Of a DNA stretch of 64,000 nucleotides, positions 18,324 through 27,964 are shown in pieces. The notes beneath the pieces are model-generated. The model searched no databases. It was not told where the DNA came from and saw only the letters and a program-made list of their open reading frames with translations. Source of the stretch: JACRLW01 sp050181465 (lineage in GTDB: Bacteria; Planctomycetota; UBA1135; UBA2386); NCBI GenBank assembly GCA_050181465.1, contig JBFXDD010000020.1, positions 27,538-91,537 on the forward strand, read 5' to 3'. Position numbers and translations under genes: made by a program. Position 1 is the stretch's first letter. Every line of letters starts with the position of its first letter.

Positions 18324-20726
18324 AGGCATGCGGATCTCGAGGACCTCGCCGACTGCGCCCGGCCGCAGTTGGATCGAACCGACGCGCGCATGCTCCCCGT
18401 TGGCGTGTGCTGCGTGAACGGTGAAGACGAAGCCGGCGGGGATTCGGGGCAAGCGCGCGAAGCCGGCGGCATCCGTTCGCTGCCCGCGGCCGGCGTGCGC
18501 CCGGCGACCCGACTCGGCCGCACGCCGCAGCTCCGCGGCGCGTGCGACGCGCGCTTGGTCGTCCGCCGAGCTGTCGGACGCGATCCATACCTCGGCCATC
18601 GACAGCGGTTCGCCGCGGGCGTCGAGGACCCGCACCGCCAGCTCGTGAGCTTGCTCTGCGCGCAGTTGGACGTCGGCAATCAGGTTGTCGTCCCCCAACT
18701 CGAAGGGACCCGCGACGGCTGGGGCGAAGCCCGAGCCGAAGAGCACCACCGCGAATCGGCCCGTGCTCCAAGCGGCGAGATGGAACTCGGCGGAGGGCGG
18801 CGGCGGCTCGCCGAACATCCCGGTTTGCCACGGTGTCGGCGTGAGCAAGCTGCGACGCAACTCCTCCATCTCGTTCGGGCCGCCGACGGCGGGCAGACCG
18901 CGAAGGAAGACGTCTCCGCTCGCGACCTCGACCGGTTTGCCGCTCGCCGCGTCGATCACGTGGCCGTGTACCTCGGGAGTGAACGAGCCGATGGGACTCG
19001 GGTCATCGAGTCGCTTCAGACGCACGACCCGCGGCTCGTCCGGCCGATCCGGCGCCGGCACAGTGCGCAGTCGGAACATCGAACGCGCACCGCCGCCGCC
19101 GATCAGGTCGCAGGGCTGCTCGTCCAGCCCGCGCAGAACGAGTCGACCGTCGTCGTTCGAACGACCGACCGCCAACGAAGCGCCATCGCGTTCGGCCCAC
19201 ACGGAAATCCCCGGCAGGGGAGCGTCGCTGCGCGCGTCGAGCAAGAGCAAGGCTCGCGGCAGATCGTCGACCAGTTCGACGGTCATCTCCCCGACCCTGG
19301 TCTCGTCGATGGCCAGGTCCATCGTCGCGGCTCGGAACGGCAACCCGAAGGGAATGATCCTCATCCGCTTGTCGCCCAGACGGTCTCCCGTGAGCTGAGC
19401 CAACCCTGCAGCATCGGTGCGCACGTCGACTTCTGCGACGAGACGTGTGAACGATGCCGAACCGATGCGGCGCGCGACCGCGATCGTCACACCCGCAACC
19501 GGGCGTTGCGCGCGGTCGAGCACCCGTACCAGCCGCGACCAATCCCCCTTTCGATCCTCATCGGGAGCCGCAACCTCGACGCGCAGATCGAGCCGCCGAT
19601 CGCCGGGGCGCAACTCGAGAGCCAAGGGAGTCGAGAGCAACGTCGTTCCATGTCGGGCGCCGAGCTCCCACCGCACGCCGTCGACGTGGCGGATCGGGAC
19701 TTCGATCGTGAATCGACCGAGCGAGTCGGTCTGCACCACGATCTCGAACGGCGTTGCTTTGCGATCGAGCTCGGGACAGTGCGCGACCATGTCGACACCG
19801 GCGATGCCGCGACCATCGGTCGGATCGACAGCCAGCCCGCCGAGCATCGCCTTTCCATCCGACGTCGCCGGTGCGGAGGCAGACTCTTCGCGGGAGCCGC
19901 CATCGCGGAGTCCGGGACTCGCGACTCCGTCCACCGCGCCGACAAGCGCGCGTCGCGGCGAGTCGGCGGGAATCCGCTCGCGAGCCTCGGCGGTTCCCCG
20001 CTCAGCGCCGCCGATGCCGACCGGTGTCGCCGCGCTCTCGATCCCACGATCGGCACTGGAGAACACGATCGCCGCTGCACCAAGCAAGATGACGGCACCG
20101 GCCGCGAGCGCGAGCTTGCCGATCGCGATCGGCGTGAACGTCGCGGGAATGCCCAACAACTTCTCCAATGTGCTCGTCGGCACCGCCGGTTCGAAGCCGC
20201 TCTCGATCACCCGTTCGAGGGTGACTCCGGCGCCGAGGGACCCCGACAACTTCGCGCGAAGTCGTGCGAGACCACGCTCGATCCGCTCGTGGACGGTGGA
20301 CTCGCCCACTGCCACGACCCGACCGATGGCGGCGAGGGTCAAGCCCTCCTGATAACGGAGCAAGATCGGAGTGCGAAGCGAGTCGTCGAGATCGAGGAGC
20401 GCTTCGAGAACTTCCGCGCGACGCTCGGACTGCACTGCCGCGTCGACGGGATCGTGACTGGATTGGTCCATGGGAATCACCTGCTGTTCGTGACGGACCC
20501 GCCGACCTCTCGCGCGCAGGGCGTTGTAGGCATGCCGAACGGCAAGCCAGCGCACGTGTGCCTCGGCCTGCTCGTCGGGCACGTCCCGGCCGCGACGCCA
20601 CAGGTCCACGAAGACCTGCTGACACACGTCCTGCGCATCGGCATCGCGGCGGAGCACGCGATGTGCGGCCCGATACGCCGCTGCGTGGTGCCGATGCACG
20701 AGTTGCTCGAATCGTTCGCGCCGCAT
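18303..20726 (-). CDS. ECF sigma factor fused to transmembrane helix and large extracytoplasmic region
   Basis: This 807 aa protein combines three parts. Residues 1-160 form an ECF sigma factor, with region 2 (RFEQLVHRHHAAAYRAAHRV, DAQDVCQQVFVDLW) and region 4 (TLAAIGRVVAVGESTVHERI). One transmembrane helix lies at about 200-222. About 580 residues of beta-rich sequence follow, with repeated segments resembling carboxypeptidase-regulatory/prealbumin-like folds (GHVIDAASGKPVEV, VRVLDARGEPLSMAEVWI). Sigma factors with such C-terminal extensions are known from planctomycetes. The protein could couple an envelope signal directly to transcription. An in-frame GTG at 20771 is an alternative start. 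The C-terminus is encoded by a repeat arm. Confidence 0.85.
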   Translation of the reverse strand: MRRERFEQLVHRHHAAAYRAAHRVLRRDADAQDVCQQVFVDLWRRGRDVPDEQAEAHVRWLAVRHAYNALRARGRRVRHEQQVIPMDQSSHDPVDAAVQSERRAEVLEALLDLDDSLRTPILLRYQEGLTLAAIGRVVAVGESTVHERIERGLARLRAKLSGSLGAGVTLERVIESGFEPAVPTSTLEKLLGIPATFTPIAIGKLALAAGAVILLGAAAIVFSSADRGIESAATPVGIGGAERGTAEARERIPADSPRRALVGAVDGVASPGLRDGGSREESASAPATSDGKAMLGGLAVDPTDGRGIAGVDMVAHCPELDRKATPFEIVVQTDSLGRFTIEVPIRHVDGVRWELGARHGTTLLSTPLALELRPGDRRLDLRVEVAAPDEDRKGDWSRLVRVLDRAQRPVAGVTIAVARRIGSASFTRLVAEVDVRTDAAGLAQLTGDRLGDKRMRIIPFGLPFRAATMDLAIDETRVGEMTVELVDDLPRALLLLDARSDAPLPGISVWAERDGASLAVGRSNDDGRLVLRGLDEQPCDLIGGGGARSMFRLRTVPAPDRPDEPRVVRLKRLDDPSPIGSFTPEVHGHVIDAASGKPVEVASGDVFLRGLPAVGGPNEMEELRRSLLTPTPWQTGMFGEPPPPSAEFHLAAWSTGRFAVVLFGSGFAPAVAGPFELGDDNLIADVQLRAEQAHELAVRVLDARGEPLSMAEVWIASDSSADDQARVARAAELRRAAESGRRAHAGRGQRTDAAGFARLPRIPAGFVFTVHAAHANGEHARVGSIQLRPGAVGEVLEIRMPLARMIR

Positions 20727-20809
20727 GAGTTCGGGATCGAAGTCCGAAGGACCAAGAACCGCTCGCGGCACGATCTTCGGCGGAATCCGAAGATTCCGCC
20801 AACGGCTAC

Positions 20810-22195
20810 TCAGCGCGGGCCCGCGATCTTGATCTCGGTCGACCGCTCGAGGGTGCCGTCGGCGGTGCGGACCTTGACCGTGGCGACTTGCCCGAGCTTC
20901 CACACGGAGCGGTCGACCTCTACCCACAGCGGGATGCGCTGATCCACGAGGGTATCGAGGGTGACCCTCGGCTGCGGCAACGTGAAGCGAACGCCCGGAC
21001 TCTCGACAGGCTCGATCACGAACTCATGGCTCCGCGGCTGCTTGTTGACGATCTGGAGCATGAGCGCGTTGCGAACCCTCTGCTCGTCGATATCGAACGG
21101 GGATCCTTGCTGGCGCAACAACTTCGCCTCGAACGGTGCTCGATTGAGCGCTGCGTAGCCGAAGACTCCGGCGCCGATGAGCACCATGACGATGTAGAAC
21201 CAGACTCGCGGCCGAAGAATCCGACGCTTGCCGTGTTCCACCCCGTTCTGCGAGTCGTAACGAACCAGACCGGTAGGCCGTCCGACCTTGGTCATGACCT
21301 CGTCACACGCATCGATGCAGTTCGCGCAGCCGATGCACTCCAACTGAGTGCCGTTGCGAATGTCGATCCCGGTCGGGCAGACCGCGACGCAACGGAAGCA
21401 GTCGATGCAGTCTCCCTTGCCGGAATCCGAGTATCGACCGCGCGGCTCACCGCGCACGTGGTCGTAGGTCACGTTCACGGTGTCGCGGTCGTAGAGCACG
21501 CCCTGGAGACGCCCGTAGGGGCAGATCACGATGCAGAGCTGTTCGCGGAAGAACGCGAAGTTCCCGTACACGATGAGTGTGAAGACCATCGTGAAGCCGA
21601 ACGCGAAGGGGTGCCTCGTCGGCGACGAGGTGATGGCCTCCAGCACGTGATGCGCGCCGAAGAAGTAGCTCAGCACGTTGTGAGCCAGAAACAGGGACAC
21701 CGCCACGTAGAGGCCGTGCTTGAGCAGGCGCTTGCGAAGCACCGCGCCCGACAGCGCTGCTGCCTCGAGCTTCTTGCGCTGGGTCGCACTGCCGTCGATC
21801 CAGCGCTCGATCCGCCGATACACACCCTCCAGGAAGACCGTGTGCGGACACGCATAGCCACACCAGACGCGGCCGAACACCGCGCTGATGATGAACAATG
21901 TGATGCCGATCCCGGTGAGCAGAAAGAAGACGAAGCCGAAGTCCTGAGCGTTGAAGGTCTGCCCGAACAGGAAGAAGCTGCGGTGCTCGATGTCGATGAG
22001 GATCGCAGGGCGCCCGTCGACCGTGACCCACGGTAGCGCGATCCAGACGAGAATGAGGATCGCCTGGATGATGCGCTTGCGCGTCTGGTAGCGACCGCGC
22101 ACGTCGGCCGGATGGATACGATTGCGGCTGCCGTCTGCGTTGATGCAGTAGAGGCTGTCGAGATCGGGGTGGCGGTCGACTGCGCGGCTGGTCAT
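20810..22195 (-). CDS. ccoG: Cytochrome cbb3 oxidase accessory protein CcoG (FixG)
   Basis: This 461 aa protein has several transmembrane helices in the N-terminal half, CGYACPHTV and CIVICPYGR segments, and two ferredoxin-type [4Fe-4S] motifs (CIDCFRCVAVCP and CIGCANCIDAC). One more helix and a C-terminal Ig-like FixG domain follow. CcoG is a copper reductase used in maturation of the CuB centre of cbb3 oxidase. It is the last clear member of the leftward cco operon, 16 nt after ccoP. All cysteine clusters look intact. Confidence 0.95.
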   Translation of the reverse strand: MTSRAVDRHPDLDSLYCINADGSRNRIHPADVRGRYQTRKRIIQAILILVWIALPWVTVDGRPAILIDIEHRSFFLFGQTFNAQDFGFVFFLLTGIGITLFIISAVFGRVWCGYACPHTVFLEGVYRRIERWIDGSATQRKKLEAAALSGAVLRKRLLKHGLYVAVSLFLAHNVLSYFFGAHHVLEAITSSPTRHPFAFGFTMVFTLIVYGNFAFFREQLCIVICPYGRLQGVLYDRDTVNVTYDHVRGEPRGRYSDSGKGDCIDCFRCVAVCPTGIDIRNGTQLECIGCANCIDACDEVMTKVGRPTGLVRYDSQNGVEHGKRRILRPRVWFYIVMVLIGAGVFGYAALNRAPFEAKLLRQQGSPFDIDEQRVRNALMLQIVNKQPRSHEFVIEPVESPGVRFTLPQPRVTLDTLVDQRIPLWVEVDRSVWKLGQVATVKVRTADGTLERSTEIKIAGPR

Positions 22196-22211
22196 CTAGT
22201 CTCGGATCGAG

Positions 22212-22799
22212 TCAGTTGCCTTCGTAGGCCTGCCCCTCGGGCGGCTTGCCGCCGGCGACATTCGTGTTGCGAAGGGTCAGGAGGTAGGCAACGACGGCGC
22301 GGATGCGATCTTTCCCCAACTGGGGTCCCCAGGTGACCATTCCTTTTTCGGGAACGCCGTCCCAGATCGTCTTGAACATCGCAGTGGGCGAACCACCGTG
22401 AATCCACGCATTGTCGGTGAGGTTGGGACCAGGCAACGGAACCGCTCCCATCATGCCGCCGCCGTCGGCGGCATGGCATGCCAGGCAGTTCGCGGTGAAC
22501 TGGGTCTTGCCCTCCGCGACCACCGCGGCGTCTTGCGCTGCAAGTCGCAGTTCATCGTCGGTGAACATGCTGCTGCTCGCCGTGGCGGCGATCGCAGCCT
22601 GCTCGGCACGAAACTCCTGCAGCGGTGACTTACCCCACGGGAAGCTGTGGTAGTAGATCCAGTAGAAGAAGGAGAAGATGCATGCGCCGTAGAAGGTCCA
22701 CAGCCACCAGTTGGGGAGTCGGTTGTCGAACTCCTGGATTCCGTCGAACTGGTGCTCGCGGAGACGGGCAGGACTGGCTGATTCGGTGTTATCGGTCAT
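22212..22799 (-). CDS. ccoP: cbb3 oxidase subunit III CcoP, monoheme form
   Basis: This 195 aa protein has the typical CcoP N-terminal segment (FDNRLPNWWLWTFYGACIF), which anchors it through one helix. A single c-type cytochrome domain follows, with CLACH at 105-109 and a methionine-containing GMVTWGP region as the likely distal ligand. Canonical CcoP has two heme domains and about 300 residues; here one is missing with no frameshift visible. It passes electrons to the CcoN-CcoO part. It lies 24 nt downstream of ccoQ and 16 nt upstream of ccoG. Confidence 0.93.
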   Translation of the reverse strand: MTDNTESASPARLREHQFDGIQEFDNRLPNWWLWTFYGACIFSFFYWIYYHSFPWGKSPLQEFRAEQAAIAATASSSMFTDDELRLAAQDAAVVAEGKTQFTANCLACHAADGGGMMGAVPLPGPNLTDNAWIHGGSPTAMFKTIWDGVPEKGMVTWGPQLGKDRIRAVVAYLLTLRNTNVAGGKPPEGQAYEGN

Positions 22800-22823
22800 G
22801 AATGATGACTCCGCGGTCTGAAG

Positions 22824-22985
22824 TCAGTTGTCGTCGAGAGGAAGCCGGGAAACGTCTTCGTAGTGCGCGGCCCGCGCACGGCTCAGCGTGCGCAAGACCA
22901 CAGCGACGAAGAACACGAAGAACCCCAGCATCGCCAGGAGGGGAAGATCGAGCAGCGTGCTGGAGGAGAAGAAGTCCTTGAACAT
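22824..22985 (-). CDS. ccoQ: cbb3 oxidase subunit IV CcoQ
   Basis: This 53 aa protein reads MFKDFFSSSTLLDLPLLAML and continues as one hydrophobic helix (GFFVFFVAVVLRTL), then a polar tail ending DDN. This size and layout are typical of CcoQ, the small single-helix subunit that stabilises cbb3 oxidase. It lies one nucleotide after the ccoNO stop and before ccoP, exactly where ccoQ belongs. There are no metal ligands, as expected. Confidence 0.85.
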   Translation of the reverse strand: MFKDFFSSSTLLDLPLLAMLGFFVFFVAVVLRTLSRARAAHYEDVSRLPLDDN

Positions 22986-22986
22986 G

Positions 22987-25353
22987 TCACTTCGCTCCCG
23001 CGACCTTGAAGTCGATCTTGTTGTCGCCGAGGCGCTGCAGATAGGCGATGAGCGCGATCATCTCGCTGTCCCAATGCAGCTTCATCTGGCCGATCTGATC
23101 GGCGGGGATGCTCATCTTGGTCGCGATCTTGCCGAGAACGACTTCCGCCTCCGCCTGGTAGGCAGCAGCGGCGCCTTCGATCTGCTCCTTGGTGTAGGGC
23201 ACGCCGAGTCCCTTGAGGATCCGCAGCTTCGCTCCGGTCGAGGCCACATCGACCTTCGCAATCTCGAGCCACGGATAGCGCGGCATGATCGATCCCTGGG
23301 CCATCGAGTTCGGATCCATCATGTGGTTGTAGTGCCACAGTTCGTCGTACTTGTCGCCGCCGTTGAAGTTGCCGATGCGAGCGAGGTCCGGGCCGGTGCG
23401 CTTGCTGCCCCACTGGAACGGGTGATCCCACTCCGACTCGGCGATGTGGCTGGGCTCGCCGTAGCGCAGAGCCTCGTCGCGGAACGGCCGGATCATCTGC
23501 GAGTGACAGGTGTAGCAGCCTTCGCGAACGTAGACGTCGCGCCCTTCGAGCTGGAGGGCCGTGTACGGCTGCACCGCCAACGACCCGTCCGGTGCGCGCG
23601 GCGCCTCGCGCTCGATGAGAATGCCCGGCACGAGCTCGACGACGCCGCCGGCGAGAATCGCGAGCAACACGAGCACGGAGAACGCCATCGGGCGACGCTC
23701 GAGAAGCTCGTGCCACGCGAAGTTCGCTCGCGCGGCAGCGAGCGTGCTGAAGCCGACGATCCCGACCAGGACGAGGAGCAGCACGCTACCGATCACCGTC
23801 ATCGACGGACGCGCCGGATCCGCGAGCATGTAGAGCACGCCCATCCCGATCACGGTCAGAATGGTCGGGTAGCCGAGCACCAGTCGCCAGTCGGCCGGAC
23901 CGCCGCGTTCGGGATGCAACAGCACGACGTCGGCTTCGCCGTCGACCGCCTTGCCCGAGGCAGCAGTCTTCAGCAGGTTCCAGATCATGAAGATCCAGCC
24001 GGCGATGTAGAGAGTGCCGCCGAGCGCGCGAGCCCAGAAGAGTGGCTGCACGGTGTTCACGATCACGACCCACTGCGGGTACTCGAGTGACCCGTCTGCG
24101 CGCGGCGCGCGTGCCATCAGACCCTCGGTCACGCCGGCGACCCACATCGCCGCGACGTAGAACAGGATGCCGAGCGTGCCGATCCAGAAGTGGAGGTCGG
24201 CTGCCTTGGTCGAGTAGAGCTTGGTGCCGAACAGTCGGGGAACCAGCCAGTAGAACAGGCCGGCCGCCATGAAACCGTTCCAACCGAGTCCGCCGCCGTG
24301 AACGTGCGCGATGATCCAGTCCGTGTAGTGGCCGAGCGCACTCACCGACTTGATCGAGAGCAGCGGACCTTCGAAGGTCGACATCCCGTAGAACGTCACA
24401 CCGGCAACGAAGAACTTGAGAACGGGATCCGTGCGCACCTTGTGCCATGCGCCGCGCAGCGTGAGCAGACCGTTCAGCATGCCGCCCCACGACGGTGCCC
24501 ACAGCATCAGGCTGAAGAGCATTCCGAGGGTCTGAGCCCAATCCGGCAGCGCGGTGTAGAGCAGGTGATGCGGCCCCGCCCAGATGTAGATGAACACCAG
24601 CGCCCAGAAGTGGATGATCGACAGGCGATAGCTGTACACCGGTCGATCGGCCGCCTTCGGGAGGAAGTAGTACATGATCCCGAGGATCGGCGTGGTGAGG
24701 AAGAAGGCCACGGCATTGTGGCCGTACCACCACTGCGTCAACGCATCCTGAGCCCCGGAGAAGATGCCGTAGCTCTTCGTCGCCGAGTGCGGAACCGCCA
24801 GATTGTTGACGATGTAGAGCACCGGGATCGTCAGGATCGTGGCGATGTAGAACCAGATCGCGACGTACAGGTTGCGCTCATTGCGCTTGGCGAGCGTCCA
24901 GAAGAAGTTGACCGCGAATGCCACCCAGACGAGGGCGACCGCGATGTCGAGGAACCACTCGAGTTCGGCGTATTCCTTCGACTGCGTCATCCCCAGCGGC
25001 AGCGTCACCGCTGCGCCGACGATGATGAGCTGCCAGCCCCACAAGTGGATCTTGGAGAGCAGGTCCGATGCCATCCGCGCCTTCAACAGGCGCTGCGTCG
25101 AGTAGTAGACGCCGGCAAACATCATGTTGCCGACCAGCGCGAAGATGACGGCGTTGGTGTGCAACGGCCGGATGCGACCGAAAGTCAGCCACGGCGTATC
25201 GAAGTTGAGTGCTGGGAAGCTCAACTGGAGTGCGGCGAGGAGTCCGACCAGCATTCCGATGAGACCCCAGGCCACGGACCACATCGTGAAGCCACGGACC
25301 ACCTGGTCGTCGTAGCGGATGCGGACGGTCTCGCCCGCGGACTTCGTTGTCAT
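22987..25353 (-). CDS. ccoNO: cbb3 cytochrome oxidase subunits I and II fused (CcoN-CcoO)
   Basis: This 788 aa protein has residues 1-540 as CcoN. His65 (HTNAV), His212 (WYGHNAVAF), His262/263 (GPHHLLY) and His350/352 (HVHGGG) are positioned as heme b and CuB ligands, and FYGMSTFEGP is the helix carrying the cross-linked Tyr. After a membrane stretch, residues about 560-788 are CcoO, with a TM helix and one c-type heme at CYTCH (613-617). In most bacteria these are two genes; here the frame is continuous with no internal stop. The product is the catalytic core of a high-affinity oxygen reductase. The start overlaps the ccoS stop by 4 nt. Confidence 0.96.
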   Translation of the reverse strand: MTTKSAGETVRIRYDDQVVRGFTMWSVAWGLIGMLVGLLAALQLSFPALNFDTPWLTFGRIRPLHTNAVIFALVGNMMFAGVYYSTQRLLKARMASDLLSKIHLWGWQLIIVGAAVTLPLGMTQSKEYAELEWFLDIAVALVWVAFAVNFFWTLAKRNERNLYVAIWFYIATILTIPVLYIVNNLAVPHSATKSYGIFSGAQDALTQWWYGHNAVAFFLTTPILGIMYYFLPKAADRPVYSYRLSIIHFWALVFIYIWAGPHHLLYTALPDWAQTLGMLFSLMLWAPSWGGMLNGLLTLRGAWHKVRTDPVLKFFVAGVTFYGMSTFEGPLLSIKSVSALGHYTDWIIAHVHGGGLGWNGFMAAGLFYWLVPRLFGTKLYSTKAADLHFWIGTLGILFYVAAMWVAGVTEGLMARAPRADGSLEYPQWVVIVNTVQPLFWARALGGTLYIAGWIFMIWNLLKTAASGKAVDGEADVVLLHPERGGPADWRLVLGYPTILTVIGMGVLYMLADPARPSMTVIGSVLLLVLVGIVGFSTLAAARANFAWHELLERRPMAFSVLVLLAILAGGVVELVPGILIEREAPRAPDGSLAVQPYTALQLEGRDVYVREGCYTCHSQMIRPFRDEALRYGEPSHIAESEWDHPFQWGSKRTGPDLARIGNFNGGDKYDELWHYNHMMDPNSMAQGSIMPRYPWLEIAKVDVASTGAKLRILKGLGVPYTKEQIEGAAAAYQAEAEVVLGKIATKMSIPADQIGQMKLHWDSEMIALIAYLQRLGDNKIDFKVAGAK

Positions 25354-25538
25354 GATCGTTCGGTTTCTGAGTGAGGGACTTCTTCGAAGGAGCGAGGAGC
25401 GGCGTCCTCTTCCAGCGGCATCAGAGTCAGCCGATCGGAGTGCTCGCTGTCGCGCAGTCGAGCGCTCCAGAGGAACAGCACGACGCTGATTGCGGCGAGG
25501 CAGAGGCTCGCGAATACGAGAAGCGGGATGATGCTCAC
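25350..25538 (-). CDS. ccoS: cbb3 oxidase maturation protein CcoS
   Basis: This 62 aa single-helix protein (SIIPLLVFASLCLAAISVVL) is followed by the charged tail typical of CcoS, which helps cofactor insertion into cbb3 oxidase. The start is a GTG at 25538, overlapping the ccoI stop (GTGA). Starting at the upstream in-frame ATG (25613) would read through the end of ccoI. The stop overlaps the ccoNO start, giving tight translational coupling between maturation and structural genes. Confidence 0.85.
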   Translation of the reverse strand: MSIIPLLVFASLCLAAISVVLFLWSARLRDSEHSDRLTLMPLEEDAAPRSFEEVPHSETERS

Positions 25539-27964
25539 GAGAGCACCCCGCGGAAGGCCAGTCGGGTGTGCACGATGAGTGCGATCGAACTGATCGGCAT
25601 CAACACCGCACACAGGAGCGGACTCATCAGGCCAAGCACCGCCAACAACACGGCGATCGAGTTGTAGGTCACGGCCATGATCAAGTTGTGTCGCAACACA
25701 CGATGGAAGCGCTCTGCCACGTCGAGAATTGCGTTCACGGTGTCGGAGCCGGCTCCTGAGTAGAAGAAGTCGGATCGAGCCGGCATCACCGGACGATCGA
25801 GCGCCGGAGTTCCCGCGCAGAACGCGGCGTCGAACGCGAGCGCATCGTTGATCCCATCGCCCACCATCAGCGTGTCTCGGTGGTCGATCTCCGCAACGAT
25901 TTGCGCCTTGTCTTCCGGTCGCAGACCGCCGCGAGCATCCGTCGACTCGATGCCCAGGCGCTGCGCCGCTTCGGCAACTCGCTCCCGCCGGTCGCCACTG
26001 AGCAACATGACTCGGAGTCCACGCTCGCGGAGCGCTGCGATCGAACTCTCGATTCCCGCGCGGAAGTCCTCCTCGAGCGAATAGACGGCCTCGACGTGCC
26101 CACCTCGTGTGAAGATCGTCGTGGAGTCGCGGGACTCGAGAGGGCTGTCGCCGAGGGCGAAGCTGGCGTTCCCGAGGCGGAACTCGACTCCGTCGCGCAC
26201 GGCCGACAACCCGGCTCCTGGGTGCTCGCGAACCTGCATCTGCGGCAGCAGTTGGACGAGCTCGCCAGACGTCAGGAGTCTGGCGATCGCTTCGCTGACG
26301 GGATGGCTGCTGGCGGCGACCATCGTGTAGAGGACGTCACGCAGTTGCGGCTCCACGTCCCTGACGACACGCGCCCGAAGACCACCCCAGGTCAGCGTTC
26401 CCGTCTTGTCGAAGACCACGGTGCGTACGCACCGGGCCTTGGCCAGGAGTTCTTGGCGTCGCACGAAGATTCCACGCCGCCGCAGCATCGCGACACTCAT
26501 CTCCATGGCGAGTGGCGTGGCGAGTCCCAACGCGCACGGGCACGTGATCACCAGCACGGCGGTTGCGATCTCCAGCGCGCGGCCCGCATCCACCACCGAC
26601 CAGATGAGCGCGGCGAGCGCGGCGAGTCCGAGGACCGTGCTCACGTAGATCCGGTTCAGGCGGCGCCAGAAGCGTGTCGCCGGATCGTCGGCGACTTCGG
26701 CCGCGACCGGGCGAGCGAGAAGGCGAAGGATGCCGCTCTCGGCGACGGTGCGCACCACGCGGGCGTTCGCCGAGCACCGCCCGGCGAGAAATGCCCCCGC
26801 AGGAACCGCTGCTCCCACCGCGAACTCACGATCCTCCGACTCACCGGAGATCCATTCCAAGGAGAAGCGCGCCGAACGATCGACCAGCACGACGTCCGTC
26901 GGCACGAGATCACCGGCCGCCAGCACGATCTCGTCGCCGGCCACGAGGTCCAGTGCCGCCACCCGCTCGACGACGCCGTCGCGCACCCGCCTCGCACGCA
27001 GATGTTCGGCGCCGTCGTCGGCGAGCAACATGGAGCGATTGCGACTGACGGCACGCTGTTGCACGTAACGGCCGACCAACATCAAGGCGACGAAGATGGT
27101 GACCGTATCGAAGTAGGGCTCACCGCGTCCGGTCAGCCAGACGATCAATGAGGAGCCGAACGCCAGCCCGATGCCGAGCGCGATCGGCAGATCGAAGTGC
27201 AGCACACCGCGCCGAAGTCCGGCCAGAGCGGCACGGAGGTAGACCGGCCCGCCGACGGCGACCGCCGCCGCGGCGATCACCGCGGAGATCCCCTCGAACA
27301 GCCGATGGCTGACGCCATCATCCGCCGACATTCCGCTGTATCCGGCGAACGCGAACATCATGGCGTTCATCGCCAGCGCCAGGCACACGCCCATGCGGGT
27401 CAGCAGCCCACGATCCGAGCGCTCCTGCGGCTTGCCGGCTCGACCGACTCGATAACCGACCCGTTCCACTTCCTTGGCGAAGGCATGCAGCGCGCGACTG
27501 TCCGCACGATACGTAACCTCCGCTCGCCCGATTGCCGGATTGAGCTCGAAGCGAACCGCACCCGGCGTCCGTCGCCAGAGTTCCTGCAGCAACCAGACAC
27601 AGGCGGCGCAGTGCACGCCCTGCACATCGATGCTCCCGATGACGCAGGCATCGGCTCCGCGATCGACGGACGGATGCGCGGCTTCGAACTCCTCGATCCA
27701 CGCGTCGTCGACACGGCGTGGAGCCGCGCCGATCGGATTGCCGCGGCCGCCGCCCAGTTCGTAGAAGCGCTCGTAGCCGAGGTCGGTGATCACCGCGTGG
27801 ACCGCGCGACAGCCCGGGCAACAGAACTCCGCGAACGGCCTCCCGATCGGCAGCGGCAGGCCACAATGAGCACAAGTTTCGTGCTGATTGTCGCCTCTCG
27901 TCTCCTCCGCTGGGACTGCGGACGGTTCCGTCCGCGACGCGACTGTCGCTTGGAGGCTCGACAC
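25535..27964 (-). CDS. ccoI: Copper-transporting P1B ATPase CcoI (FixI)
   Basis: This protein of about 809 aa has an N-terminal cysteine-rich segment (CAHCGLPL...FCCPGC), an HMA metal-binding site (GVHCAAC), the CPC membrane motif (ITCPCALGLATP), the phosphorylation site DKTGT, an HP motif (SSHPVSE) and the hinge GDGIND. The set is diagnostic for FixI/CcoI, which exports copper for assembly of cbb3 oxidase. It is the first gene of the leftward operon. The start is uncertain: I use a GTG at 27964 because the frame upstream overlaps the promoter region of the divergent gene at 28047. Other in-frame starts lie a few codons away. Confidence 0.92.
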   Translation of the reverse strand: MSSLQATVASRTEPSAVPAEETRGDNQHETCAHCGLPLPIGRPFAEFCCPGCRAVHAVITDLGYERFYELGGGRGNPIGAAPRRVDDAWIEEFEAAHPSVDRGADACVIGSIDVQGVHCAACVWLLQELWRRTPGAVRFELNPAIGRAEVTYRADSRALHAFAKEVERVGYRVGRAGKPQERSDRGLLTRMGVCLALAMNAMMFAFAGYSGMSADDGVSHRLFEGISAVIAAAAVAVGGPVYLRAALAGLRRGVLHFDLPIALGIGLAFGSSLIVWLTGRGEPYFDTVTIFVALMLVGRYVQQRAVSRNRSMLLADDGAEHLRARRVRDGVVERVAALDLVAGDEIVLAAGDLVPTDVVLVDRSARFSLEWISGESEDREFAVGAAVPAGAFLAGRCSANARVVRTVAESGILRLLARPVAAEVADDPATRFWRRLNRIYVSTVLGLAALAALIWSVVDAGRALEIATAVLVITCPCALGLATPLAMEMSVAMLRRRGIFVRRQELLAKARCVRTVVFDKTGTLTWGGLRARVVRDVEPQLRDVLYTMVAASSHPVSEAIARLLTSGELVQLLPQMQVREHPGAGLSAVRDGVEFRLGNASFALGDSPLESRDSTTIFTRGGHVEAVYSLEEDFRAGIESSIAALRERGLRVMLLSGDRRERVAEAAQRLGIESTDARGGLRPEDKAQIVAEIDHRDTLMVGDGINDALAFDAAFCAGTPALDRPVMPARSDFFYSGAGSDTVNAILDVAERFHRVLRHNLIMAVTYNSIAVLLAVLGLMSPLLCAVLMPISSIALIVHTRLAFRGVLS

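Noticed and set aside
18255..20942. 895-codon rightward open frame opposite the sigma-factor fusion
   Set aside because: It is the antisense shadow of a clear gene. The translation is Arg/His-rich without any domain, as expected in GC-rich DNA.
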